Source: Lepidurus packardi | Taxonomy: Eukaryota; Arthropoda; Branchiopoda; Notostraca; Triopsidae | Assembly (NCBI GenBank): GCA_023053545.1 | Contig: JAKZAN010000004.1 | Span: forward strand, 12,251,235 to 12,315,234 | DNA length: 64,000 nucleotides | Reading direction: 5' to 3' | Position numbers and translations under genes: made by a program | In this document: in pieces, positions 41,001 to 50,866 of the stretch | Numbering within the stretch: position 1 is the stretch's first letter | Layout: every line of letters begins with the position of its first letter | Notes under the pieces: model-generated | What the model saw: only the letters and a program-made list of their open reading frames with translations | Told to the model about the DNA's origin: nothing | The model's database searches: none

Positions 41001-41808
41001 TTCTTTGCTAGTAAGTATTGAGTATACGCCGATTAATATTAAAAAAAAAGTATTGAGTAAGCATTCTTATATTTTCCCTAGTATTCTTAGCTAGTAAGTA
41101 TTGAGCAATATTTCTTCGCTAGTAAGTATTGAGTATACGCCGATTAATATTTTAAAAAAAGTATTGAGTAAGCATTCTTATATTTTTCCAAGTATTCTTA
41201 GCTTGTAAGTATTGAGTAATATTTCTTTGCTAGTAAGTATTGAGTATACGCCGATTAATCTTTTTTAAAAAAAAGTATTGAGTAAGCATTCTTATATTTT
41301 TCCAAGTATTCTTAGCTAGTAAGTATTGAGTTATATTTCTTCGCTAGTAAGTATTGAGTATACGCCGATTAATATTTTTAAAAAAAGTATTGAGTAAGCA
41401 TTCCTACATTTTTCCTAGTATTCTTAGCTAGTAAGTATTGAGTAATATTTCTTTGCTAGTAAGTATTGAGTATACGCCGATTAATATTTAAAAAAAAGTA
41501 TTGAGTAAGCATTCTTAGCTAGTATTACCTAAAACGAGATCTTTGACGATGTAAGGGATAGTTTCGTTTAACCATATCCAGTCGGCAGGCGTGGCTTCCT
41601 CGAAGAGTCCGAGAAATAAATCATCGTTTTTGATATCCGCGACACTTCGTATATAGCGCCTGAGGCAATGGCCAGTACCGGTGTCATTTCCGCAATCAAA
41701 ACTTGGCGGAATGGATACCCCCCCGCCCGTGTCTTGTCCATACGTCGCCGATCCTATTACTACCCCTGCCAGCAGGCCAATCAGTACTTGCACGCTGAAA
41801 TCAATCAT
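32088..41808 (-). CDS. Ir93a: Ionotropic receptor 93a co-receptor
   Basis: IR co-receptor that in insects works with IR25a in hygrosensation and thermosensation. Eighteen exons, 915 aa: 41808-41529, 39711-39565, 39484-39389, 39121-38972, 38883-38778, 37878-37773, 37675-37502, 37219-36995, 36933-36730, 36417-36311, 35195-35102, 35004-34849, 34714-34552, 33313-33093, 33010-32830, 32645-32567, 32498-32338, 32185-32088. Signal peptide [18 protein letters not shown]1 includes [16 protein letters not shown], keeping the ligand-site Arg. TM1 starts near residue 616. The pore and TM3 read [20 protein letters not shown] then FLTFPK, the IR93a pattern. S2 has [22 protein letters not shown]4 ([18 protein letters not shown]) is split by the last intron. 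Two junctions are soft: the donor after 36,995 (GTTTTC) and the donor after 34,552 (GTTCG). An in-frame ATG at 41,841 is an alternative start. Confidence 0.93.
33465..34475. repeat. 42-bp tandem array x about 24 in an Ir93a intron
   Basis: The unit ACACGATTGCAATAGTTTCA + ATCGATATTGATAGAACCCC recurs about every 42 bp. Because 42 is a multiple of three it opens several frames, which are not genes. Each unit carries an ATCGAT palindrome. It lies between exons ending 34,552 and starting 33,313. Confidence 0.95.
35370..36120. repeat. Tandem array, about 154 bp x 5, in an Ir93a intron
   Basis: Units contain TTTAAATGTATCGATTGAGT, CGTCCTTCCTTACCCCCTCT and CACCTTCTCTAACTAACTTG. The pyrimidine block makes it unusually C-rich for this window. 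Confidence 0.92.
36475..36690. repeat. TTTTATTCTA simple repeat in an Ir93a intron
   Basis: Low-complexity TTTTATTCTATTTTATT run between exons ending 36,730 and starting 36,417. Confidence 0.75.
37890..38405. repeat. 22-bp tandem array x about 23 in an Ir93a intron
   Basis: The unit AAATTAATTCGATAAAATAG + AT repeats with C/A changes at one site (AATTCGAT or AATTAGAT). It sits just after the acceptor-side exon 37,878-37,773. Confidence 0.93.
39940..41515. repeat. Tandem array, about 113 bp x 14, in Ir93a intron 1
   Basis: The word GAGTATACGCCGATTAATAT recurs about every 107-117 bp, with two copies of CTAGTAAGTATTGAG per unit and a variable A-run. It fills the 1.8-kb intron between the signal-peptide exon (ends 41,529) and exon 2 (starts 39,711). 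The last unit runs up to the donor. Confidence 0.95.
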
Positions 41809-42166
41809 CTTGCTCTTAATCACGCTGATGTTAACCTCCATGAACGACGGAAGTTGGATCACCACTGAGAGGTTTCTACTAATCCTATCCCCCCCGAAAG
41901 CTTCTCCTCCCCCAAGATCTTGGTGCTTCTTCGTTAGAATCAGAAAGGAAACTTGCAAGATTGATGATGTGGTGATTGCGTGATGGGTCAGAATCTTCCT
42001 TTTAACAATGTATTCCATGCATTCGTTAACTGCACAAAGGGGAGAAGCTATAAGGTGGGTTTGGCGTGTCTACGAAACTTGTAGGATCATTGAGTACCGA
42101 GTATAGATAGGGAACGTGGCAGAAATAAGTACTAGAGTAAGGAAGAGAAAGAAAGGAAGAGGCAAC

Positions 42167-42598
42167 TTAAGGTAAATTATCCCATTGGGACAACTGGGTT
42201 GTACAAGTATGGGACGCCGTCCCATTCTTGTAAATTTTATGCTGCTGCAAATGTTGCAGTGATGTACTGGACATGGTCCGTTCCAAAATGTCACCCCACA
42301 GTCGTTCCGTATCGTGGCCCAATGACAGTAATTCATGGGAAGAAGTCGAGCGAGGGACCGTTGACGAGTTGGGATCGTTGCTGGGCAAAGCGCGACGTAA
42401 AGAATCCCAACGACCTAGATGATTCGACGTGGGTCGTTTCTGGGAACAGTATTGCTGCTGCTGCGCCACCGGGGGTGGGAAAGGGGGGATACCATCTAAG
42501 GTACTTGACGGACAGAAATCCCCTTGTCGACGACATGATCGGTGTTGGACCAAACGACCGTTCGTAGGTCGAGGCGGGGCAGGCGGTATATCAGACAT
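42167..42598 (-). CDS. Hypothetical proline/serine-rich 143-aa ORF
   Basis: Single open frame starting MSDIPPAPPRPTNGR and ending SQWDNLP. It is rich in Pro, Ser, Arg and Gln, with no hydrophobic segment and no recognised domain. It lies between the GPCR stop (43,248) and the Ir93a start (41,808), on the same strand. The other strand is also open here in more than one frame, which weakens the case. It could be a small gene, a first exon, or chance in a less AT-rich patch. Confidence 0.35.
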   Translation of the reverse strand: MSDIPPAPPRPTNGRLVQHRSCRRQGDFCPSSTLDGIPPFPPPVAQQQQYCSQKRPTSNHLGRWDSLRRALPSNDPNSSTVPRSTSSHELLSLGHDTERLWGDILERTMSSTSLQHLQQHKIYKNGTASHTCTTQLSQWDNLP

Positions 42599-42659
42599 GG
42601 TAGATGGCGCGCACTACGAATTCAACAAGTTTTATTTATTTATTATTTATTTATTATCC

Positions 42660-43285
42660 TAAGAAATTTGAAAATTTCTTAGCATTATTTAGTTAGTATC
42701 CGAAGAAATTGGGAAATTTCTTTGGATACTAAAGCTCAAAGCGAATGAAAATCTCGTCCGCTGGATTGCTTACTCTTTGGAAACTTTCTCTCAATTTGGA
42801 AATTTCTTAGGATTATTTAGTTAGTATCCGAAGAAATTGGGAAATTTCTTTGGATACTAAAGCTCAAAGCGAATGAAAATCTCGTCTTCTGGATTGCTTA
42901 CTCTTTGGAAATTTTCTCTCAATTTGGAAATTTCTTAGGATTATTGAGTTAGTATCCGAAGAAATTGGGAAATTTCTTTGGATACTAAAGCTCAAAGCGA
43001 ATGAAAATCTCGTCTTCTGGATTGCTTACTCTTTGGAAATTTTCTCTCAATTTGGAAATTTCTTAGGATTATTGAGTTAGTATCCGAAGAAATTGGGAAA
43101 TTTCTTTGGATACTAAAGCTCAAAGCGAATGAAAATCTCGTCTTCTGGATTGCTTACTCTTTGGAAACTTTCTCTCAATTTGGAAATTTCTTAGGATTAT
43201 TTAGTTAGTATCCGAAGAAATTGGGAAATTTCTTTGGATACTAAAGCTCAAAGCGAATGAAAATCTCGATTGCTTACTCTCCGCT
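42660..43285. repeat. Tandem array, about 128 bp x 5, overlapping the GPCR 3' end
   Basis: Units contain TTAGTATCCGAAGAAATTGG, TTTCTTTGGATACTAAAGCT and CAAAGCGAATGAAAATCTCG. The rightmost unit runs into the last exon of the GPCR: the codons for its final residues and stop (43,248 on) are part of the repeat. Confidence 0.92.
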
Positions 43286-46155
43286 GGAAGTAATTCGAAG
43301 CTGCGACCCGGAATTTCGGGTTCAGAACCCAGTACAAAAACGGGTTCATAATGCTGGTACTTAAGGCTAACCACGTAACCGGAAAGTCTACTGCTGCTGG
43401 TATCTGGGTTCCATAAGAAATGTGAAAGAAATCAGTGGAAAATTAGAGAAAAATAGACGAAAACAAGGGAAGACAGTTAGCCATCTAGTGGACACTTTAG
43501 CAACTTGGTACTGCATCTGCTTACTTCGGAACTGACTGAAGACGCTACGACTTGTTTGATCATCCAGGGAGTGACCAAGATTATAAAGGCGAGGGACATG
43601 GAAGCCATAGTTCGGGTAGTTTGGACATGAATAGCCTTCTCGCCCATATTCTAAGCCAGAGAATTCAATATTTACTGGGTTTTAAATGCATTTTTTTTTA
43701 TAAATTTCTAAGAAATAGCTCTGGCCCAAAAAAGATTCTTAAAAAAAAACACAAAAAAAACGCAGACGTGTTGGCCCATGTTTCAGACACTCTGGCTCCC
43801 AGCGAATGGGTTTTCGATGGAAAAAGAAAAAATAGTTTAGCATGTTCGATTAAAAAGGGGGAAAGGAAGAAAAAATGTTAAGAGTACCTGACAGCATTTG
43901 ACATTGAGACGGACGCTTCCATTACCCAGACTTGGCAGATGGCAAACGCCCGAGCTTTTCGATTTACTCTGTGCGTGGAAAAGCGTGCCGTAGACATACA
44001 TCAATGCCATGGTGGTGGGGAAGTAAAGCAAGCAAGTGGAGATTAATGCCACGCCCCGCGCTTGATGGAAAGGCTCACAGGCCATTAAGCCGTAGCTGTT
44101 AAAGTAATAACTGCCCTGCGGCAGCAGCAGCGTCAAGTAAAGCGCAAATGAAGCTACCCATGATAACACGATGACGAATAAACTCGTCTAACAAGGGCCC
44201 TTATTATCATAAACCGCTTCTAACATCATTGAAGGCTCCCGTGTTAGCTTGGGACGACAGAACGACCGCTAGATGGCCATACCTGTTTTTGCATGGGTGT
44301 ATATGAACGCGCATTGCTTTTGCGCATGACTCGCTTTTTGCTTAGCAAAATACAGTAGAGTAAGCAATTCACCTATGAGCTTCTTTAATGGCAAGAAATT
44401 TAGCAAAAATATGCTCTACTGTAGTTATAGAAAGCTGAAGCCCTACGGGAGCCTTGATTCCAAAAAATTACCTTTCTTCCGCAAAACCGCTGGTAAGTAA
44501 TAGGATGTCTTTGGCAGAAATATCGATCTACCGCCATCAGCAACAGTAATATGGATGTATGTTGATTAAGGGATCCTCTTAATAAGGCCTATTAATTGTA
44601 GATAATTTTTTAACTTCCTCACAATTGTCATTATTTCTTCATTTTGTTGTGGGATTTTTACTTGAACTTGGCAGAATAATTCCCCATAAGGCCAGCAATA
44701 CGTAAACGCTGGGTACACACTCAAGGCAGTAATAAGGATGCCGGTAGCCATATCGTTGATTGCGAGAGATGTGAGGAGGCATCGCGTCTGTTTTTTTTTT
44801 CGTAGAAAAAAAAGGAAAATGGAACGTAAAGAAGATCAGCTTTTTCTTTCGATAGTCTATCATTAGACAAGTAATCTATAGCTTTCGGCCGCACTCCCAA
44901 GCCTTTAATCCGCACATTTCTATTCCATATTTTCCACCAAGTGACTGCAGAAATATCGCACCCCTTTTTGTATGTCCCCATCATTTATTTTGATTCTATA
45001 TCCTCCACTTTATTATTACTTTTGCTTTTGATTCTATATCCTAAACTTTTTTTCAAAGGGACGTTCAAAAAAAGAGCCCCAAAATTGGAATTGCTGCATC
45101 AGCAGAGAGTTATTTCTGCGTCTTTAGGGATGATTTCCAAGCCTTTTTTATGGACCTTCTGCCCTTTTCTTAATGGGATGAAGAGTGCGGTCATGGTTGA
45201 TAACCTTCTTTTCCACTTCCATGCCCATGAATGCCATCTGAGCCCCCCCTTTTCCCTGCTGCAACTCTTTCATTCCAGATTCTTTTTAAAGCAAAAAAAC
45301 TTTCAATTCCAGGGATATTTATATTTTATATTTATTTTCTACTTTATTCAATATTTATAATCAACACGGACTTCCAGGGATAATCTCCATATAATTGCAG
45401 CTATAATATATAAATGCTCGATAAAATAATAGAAATACTAAAAATGAAAAAATAATAATAATAAAATAATACAAATGCTAGATAAAATAACTGAAATAAT
45501 AGAAAGTGAAATAAAGTAAAATAATAGAAACGAACTAAATACAATAAATTGGATTTAATCATTTATAAAAGCAAATGAAATTTACTCTTCAATTTGGTAT
45601 TTTTATATTTTTATATTTAGCATTTATAGTATATTTATTATTTATTAAATAGTTTGTTACTAACCCTGACTATGTTTTTCTTCGCTGGAATTTTTCTGGA
45701 AATTAATAATTCTTTAATATATTTAAAATATTCTTTAATTCATTAATTCTTTAAGTAGGCAAAGAGCAAAAAATTGGAATGGAGCAAATCTTCCGTCTAT
45801 TGTTGGTTAGCCTCGCTGGAAATCTATTATTAGCTGGTCATTATTAATTTGTATTATTTCAAATTATTTTATGCAGCGTATTTCTTAGAATTCTTACTAA
45901 AAATTCGAATGTCACTGTTATTGAGTCACATAAGTCGTGATGAATTACCTGTGCGTGTAGATACGGCGCGTAGTACGAGCTGTTGAGGACAAGGAGGAGC
46001 AAAACGTTGCAAGTGATGATAAGTAGCGTCACCAGAACGATAATCAAGCCGCAGACGAGTTGCCAAGCCCCTAAGGCATCCACCACGACGACCACGCCCC
46101 CTAGTTCATTACTCGGCAGCCAGTGACACGTCGTATTTATGGTCCAACTGGGCAT
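43248..46155 (-). CDS. Rhodopsin-family G protein-coupled receptor (orphan)
   Basis: Seven-helix plasma-membrane receptor of 343 aa in six phase-0 exons: 46155-45949, 44787-44662, 44588-44472, 44187-43888, 43650-43525 and 43403-43248. The N-terminus has an NTT glycosylation sequon. TM1 ends near NVLLLLVLNSS; TM2 contains TSLAINDMATGILIT. TM3 has the disulfide Cys108 and DRY at 132-134. The second loop supplies the partner Cys (MACEPF). TM7 reads SIMNPFLYWVLNP. TM6 has VTPWMI in place of the usual CWxP, and the C-tail is short. The YCWPYGELFCQVQ region recalls amine-like orphans such as GPR21/GPR52 or trace-amine-type receptors, but I cannot name a ligand. Class A is firm; subfamily is not. 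Confidence 0.9.
44268..44332. repeat. Dispersed element, copy 2 (GPCR intron)
   Basis: Contains GCTAGATGGC, GGGTGTATATGAACGCGCAT and TTGCGCATGA in the same order and spacing as 28,784-28,855 in an Ir25a intron. Confidence 0.75.
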
Positions 46156-48401
46156 GTTGGCACTTGTCTATTCACTTCCCTGCCCTCTTATGTCTTAATT
46201 TGCTCGTGAATTTCGACGCTCTTGAATTGCTACTTTGCTCTTGAATCTGGAACACCCCCAAAAGCCAAAAACCAAACCTGAAACTTACAAACGAAGCCAA
46301 TTGTAACGACACGCTGAACAATTAACGAGAAACTCCTCCCTCTACCCCTACCACCCCCCCCTTTTCAGGGTTTCAAGTCCTTTCTAGCCTTTTAATGATG
46401 GAATGTGTGTGCTTGTGACTTTTAATTTTAATTTGTCACTCCTCCACTTATAAAAAAAATTAAAAAAATAAAAATAAAAAAAAAATGTAAAAAGTAAGAA
46501 AAAACATAGAAAATGGATGTGAAGAAGGCTTGACTGGTGTGTGTCGTTAGGAAGAAATGCATTGTTGATAGAAATCACTTGAGAAAATAACAAAAATAAG
46601 AAAATAAAACGACTCGGGGAGAGAAAACGGGCGAAGAGGGAGTAGAGCGAGGAAGTCATGGAAGGGCGATAGTGGCGCCCTCCGCGGCGCCTGCTGAACC
46701 GCCCAATCGATGCCTGCCTTTCATAGGGATCTATGTGTTGGGGATGTTGTATGTATCCTTGATTCTTGGGTTTGGGTGAGGGCTGATGGTGCTAGGCGGT
46801 TCGATAATTGATGAGTCTTTGATGGAGCTCGCTCGGAGTCATCCATCATGAACTTGGAGCTTCCTTCTATTTTTTATTTTTTTTATTTTATTTTGACTTG
46901 CTGGCTCGATTCATCCTTTGAAGACTCTCCGCCTTCTCGCCAGTATTTTACAACCTCTTCACTTTTTTTCTGGCAGATAAAACAAAATAAAAAAGAGGGA
47001 AGCGTTCATACCTTCCTGGTGATTGCATCGAATTCACTTGTGCTAGTAGAAGAGTACTAAAAAAAAAAAGAAGAAGAAAGACTAGCAGCAATTCGGATCC
47101 TCTTCGCAGTAATAGTGTTGCTCTTAGAGAGAGCGGTCATCCTACCCCAAAGTTCCCTATACTTTGGGGTTTGATGGTCCTATCGACAAGCCTACTTTGG
47201 CTTCTTGTCCTTGTGTTTTCGTTTTTTTTTATTTTTTCTTTGGTGGGGATAGACGAGAGAGACTAGGCCAACAATATACATAAAAAAAGAAAGGGGAAAT
47301 GGGTGGGGGAAAATAGACAATAAATCGAAGAGTGAGAGAGAGATGTTCTGCAGCATAAAAAAAGGGGGAAAACAGGTCCAAGGTTGGACGCGGAAGAAAT
47401 TTTGACCAAAGACACGGTTAAAGCTAAAGGTTAATGCCGTTAGACGGCCCTAAACCCCAAAAGGATAACAAAAAGAGGCGAAAAAAGCGACTGCATTACT
47501 GCAGTGTTACTGGGCACGTGTTCTCAATGACTGAGACTAGGAAAGATTTGCGTGAGAAAGGTTTCCCATTACTGGAATGAAAGTAAAGGTGTGCGCTTGG
47601 TTTCGGCTTGAAGAAATTGAAGAAATTAAAGAAATCGAAGCTCAGCTTGAAGAAATACCGGAAATTTCTTCAGAAATAGCGATGTTTCAGCGTTCCTTTC
47701 ACTTCCTTCACAAATTGCTTCCGGGGAATCACACTCGTTAATGAAGATCAAGACTTGTTTCCATGATAGGATATGAGGTACCGATACTTTTCTCAGAAAT
47801 GATCGACTTCAGGGCAGTAATGTCCCATTGACCAGGGCCAGGGCACGTAAACGTAAGAAACGTCCAGAAATGTACTCCATATTGCTGCACTAACCAACGT
47901 TCATCCAATGGCTTTTTTTTCGAAAATAGTCCTGACCGCCAATTCACAGGATTTCTGCCGCGTAGTACAGAAATGACTGCGCCAACACTCACGCCACTTA
48001 ATGAAATTTTCTCGGCATTGTTTTGTATTCACTTTCAAGGAGATCGGGCGGGTTATTGTCAATGAAACGTCTCGCGCGTACCTAAGCTCCAAGCAGGAAC
48101 ACACAAAGAGCCGGGCAGTAATGCAGAAATGTAGAAATGTTTACTTTGTGAACACCCGACTGCACTCCACGTCTTCATCCCAGCTCGTCTGGGTAAGGAA
48201 TGAAAGGGGAGATGAGCAAAACTCAATTTGTGAGGGTAGGAAGCTGGGATCCGGAGCAAAACAGTGGGGTGGCCAAAGTACGGGAAGGCGGAAGGAGATG
48301 CTCACTTTTTTTCTTTTTTTTTTTACTCTCTTTTCTCTTTCCCCATTTATTTTCAGCCTTTTTTTCTCTCTTTCTTAGCCTTTTCCGGTTCTTTTCCGCC
48401 C

Positions 48402-49052
48402 CTAGGAACATTAAACCAAAATATACATATTTAAATTTTTTTCTTGGTTTTTACTAGTAAGTTCTATTGCTGCAGAAGTATCGGCAGAATCACAGCTGAA
48501 AGAAAACTGGCGAGAGAAAAAAAAAGAGATTTTTTTGGGAAAAAAATTATATTTTCGCCTACCAAATAATTTTTATCGGATCCACTTGACTGGCTACACC
48601 CCCCCGTACCTTTTGCCGGTACATTGCTACCAAACTCTCGTCTCCCATCCCTCTAGTGTTGGTTTCCTTTAGGAACATTAAACCAAAATATACATATTTC
48701 AATTTTTTTTTCTTGGTTTTTACTAGTAAGTTCTATTGCTGCAGAAGTATCGGCAGAATCACAGCTCAAAGTGTCCCTCTAGTGTTGGTTTCCTTTAGGA
48801 ACATTAAACGATAATGTAAATATTTAAATTTTTTTTCTTGGTTTTTACTAGTAAGTTCTATTGCTGCAGAAGTATCGGCAGAATCACAGCTGAAAGAAAA
48901 CTGGCGAGAGAAAAAAAAAGAGATTTTGGGGGAAGAAAATTCTATTTTCGCCTACCAAATAATTTTTATCGTATCCACTTGACTGGCTACACCCCCCCGC
49001 ACCTTTTGCCGGTACATTGCTGCCAAACTCCGCATCCCTCTAGTGTTGGTTT
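48402..49052. repeat. Imperfect triplication, unit about 265 bp
   Basis: Units begin AGGAACATTAAACC and contain TTGCTGCAGAAGTATCGGCA and, in units 1 and 3, AAACTGGCGAGAG and CACTTGACTGGCTACACCCC. The middle unit (about 48,671-48,796) has lost its centre. All end near CCCTCTAGTGTTGGTTTCCT. Confidence 0.88.
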
Positions 49053-50086
49053 CCTTTCCGCAGATATGAACCCATATATCTGTCATTTTATCACGTTTTT
49101 ATTCTATTTTTATGGGGTGTTTTGTTTTGTTTTTCTAAGATTTGGGGAGTTGACGAGTTTTTCTTGGACGCTCAACGTATCACGGGGTTGATGGCGGTTT
49201 AAATATTGCGGCAAGTACTGGCCCTATATATTTCTTCGTCTGCAAGCGACGACCTCCCTCTGGCATTTTCGAGTCCTTGGGGTATGGAAAAGAAGGCGAG
49301 GAAATGTACCTACTTTGCATGGGGTTTGCATAAACAAAGCTCCCAAAGTCCACAGCAAAAGAAAATAGTTTTTAGGGGATTATTACTTTTATTTCATTTT
49401 TTGGGGCGTGGGGTGCTTGGTGTGCGATTTCTAGAACATGCTGCGCTGCACTAGGCAAGCACTATGACGGCAAGCACCATTGTTTTATTTGCCAAAAAAA
49501 GAGGCATTGTTTTATCTTGGAATGGGAGCAAAAAAAAAAAAATGAAAATTTTTGGTTCTTTCTGGACCGCTGGACTGGACCGACTTGCTGTGGGATGCCT
49601 CATTGAACCGCTTGTTTTGTTCAGTTTGCAGGGAATGCACGATTTTTTGGGTATAGATATCATGCAACCTCCGTGCAACAATAATATTACTGCAGCAGTA
49701 ATGTCACTAACCAGTTGCTCACAGCATGGATAATTGAGAGAAATTTCTAGCCGCCCACAGAGCTATAGATTTTACAATTAATCAATAAATGGTGTGACTG
49801 CCTTTGGTGCTCTGGTTCTCTTTTTGACTCATTTAAGCGTAAAAGCCATCAAAGCAAGAGAAAAAATAGAAATAAAACATTTCGATAAAATAGAGCAGAA
49901 AAGCTAGTTGCTAGGGATTTTTTTTCTTTTTTTTTTCTACGGGAAGTACTGATTTAAAAGAAATTACGTTAAAAAGAAAGATATAAAGGATTAGTTTTAG
50001 AACATTAAGATTACGTAACCTTTTGACGTCGCAGACGTGTTCAGTTACTGACAGGCCTTCATAAGACTTTTGTGTACAAAATGGGC

Positions 50087-50211
50087 GCATGTAAACAATG
50101 CATGGTACCAAGCGTGCATAAGCCACACCCAGGCGCGTTCATGACGTCGCGAGCCCTAACTCGTGAACCGCTAAGCATGAACATTCGAGACAAAGTTAAT
50201 CGTTCTTGAAA
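50087..50211 (+). repeat. Dispersed TGACGTCA element, copy 1
   Basis: Order of words: GGGCGCATGTAAACA, CCACACCC, TTCATGACGTCGCGAGCC, AACTCGTGAACCGCTAA, ACAAAGTTAATCGTTCTT. It shares the ending with copy 4. Confidence 0.7.
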
Positions 50212-50389
50212 TAAATATAGACTTCAAAGCATCCGTTACAATACCAAACGGCTACTCTTTGATTTGTATTGCCCTTTTAAGCTAATTTTCTTTTAAAACA
50301 AGTTTTTTATCCCAAGTATTCTAAGGGAGGATAGATTGTTCAAGCAATTCGCAATTCGGTTCGTTGGCGCGCGAGCGCTTTGTTTACGG

Positions 50390-50540
50390 TTTGGGCGCAT
50401 AGTAACAGTAGGCCACGCCATGCACTTTCCGTGACGTCACGACCCAAAGTGTAAACATCCGTCACTCGCGAACGGCTAATCGTTAAACATTTGATACAAT
50501 TACAAAACTTCATCATTCGTTGAATTATATAAACAAGAAG
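50390..50540 (+). repeat. Dispersed TGACGTCA element, copy 2
   Basis: GGGCGCATAGTAACA, GGCCACGCCATGC, CCGTGACGTCACGACCC, CACTCGCGAACGGCTAATCG, AACTTCATCATTCGTTGAAT. It shares its ending with copy 3. Confidence 0.7.
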
Positions 50541-50866
50541 CATCCACCATCTTTGGTATTTCGCTCCCTTTTTAAATGAGAATCGTGCTTCAGCTATGGT
50601 TTTTGGCGTCGTTAGGTTTCAACTTGTGTATTTTTTTTTTTCTTTTCACCCATCCCCCCGGCCGGAAAGTACACTTTAGAAAGTCCCCAGTTAACACCCA
50701 TCAGCTGCCTGAGATTCCCACGCCTTCTTTTTTTTGCAAATGAGTGCGATGCGTTATAAGATAAGGTTTAGTTTGTTTGTCTTGTCTTTTGTGAGCTATT
50801 TACAATCAGGGAATTCTTTATATTTTTTAGGGTTTTTTCATGCGACAAGAAATTGGGGATAGGATT

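Larger units (their letters stand above)
46156..50866. other. 4.7-kb intergenic region without a supported gene
   Basis: It lies upstream of the GPCR and downstream of the gene ending at 50,867. I checked the open frames here (for example 46,384-46,659; 47,738-48,104; 48,838-49,191; 49,206-49,733). They are low complexity or show no family likeness, and none has convincing splice partners. It contains the 48.4-49.05-kb triplication and two copies of the TGACGTCA element at about 50.09-50.54 kb. Confidence 0.55.

Noticed and set aside
37890-41515. Regular direct repeats resembling a CRISPR array
   Set aside because: Contiguous tandem repeats without unique spacers, in introns of a eukaryotic gene; no cas genes.
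22527-41808. NMDA- or AMPA-type glutamate receptors
   Set aside because: TM3, S1 and S2 motifs match IR25a and IR93a much better than classical iGluRs, and the exact SYTANLAAFLT block is absent from Ir93a (SGNLVAFLT instead).
46384-49733. Several 70-125-codon ORFs in the GPCR upstream region
   Set aside because: Low complexity, overlapping on both strands, no splice partners and no family likeness.
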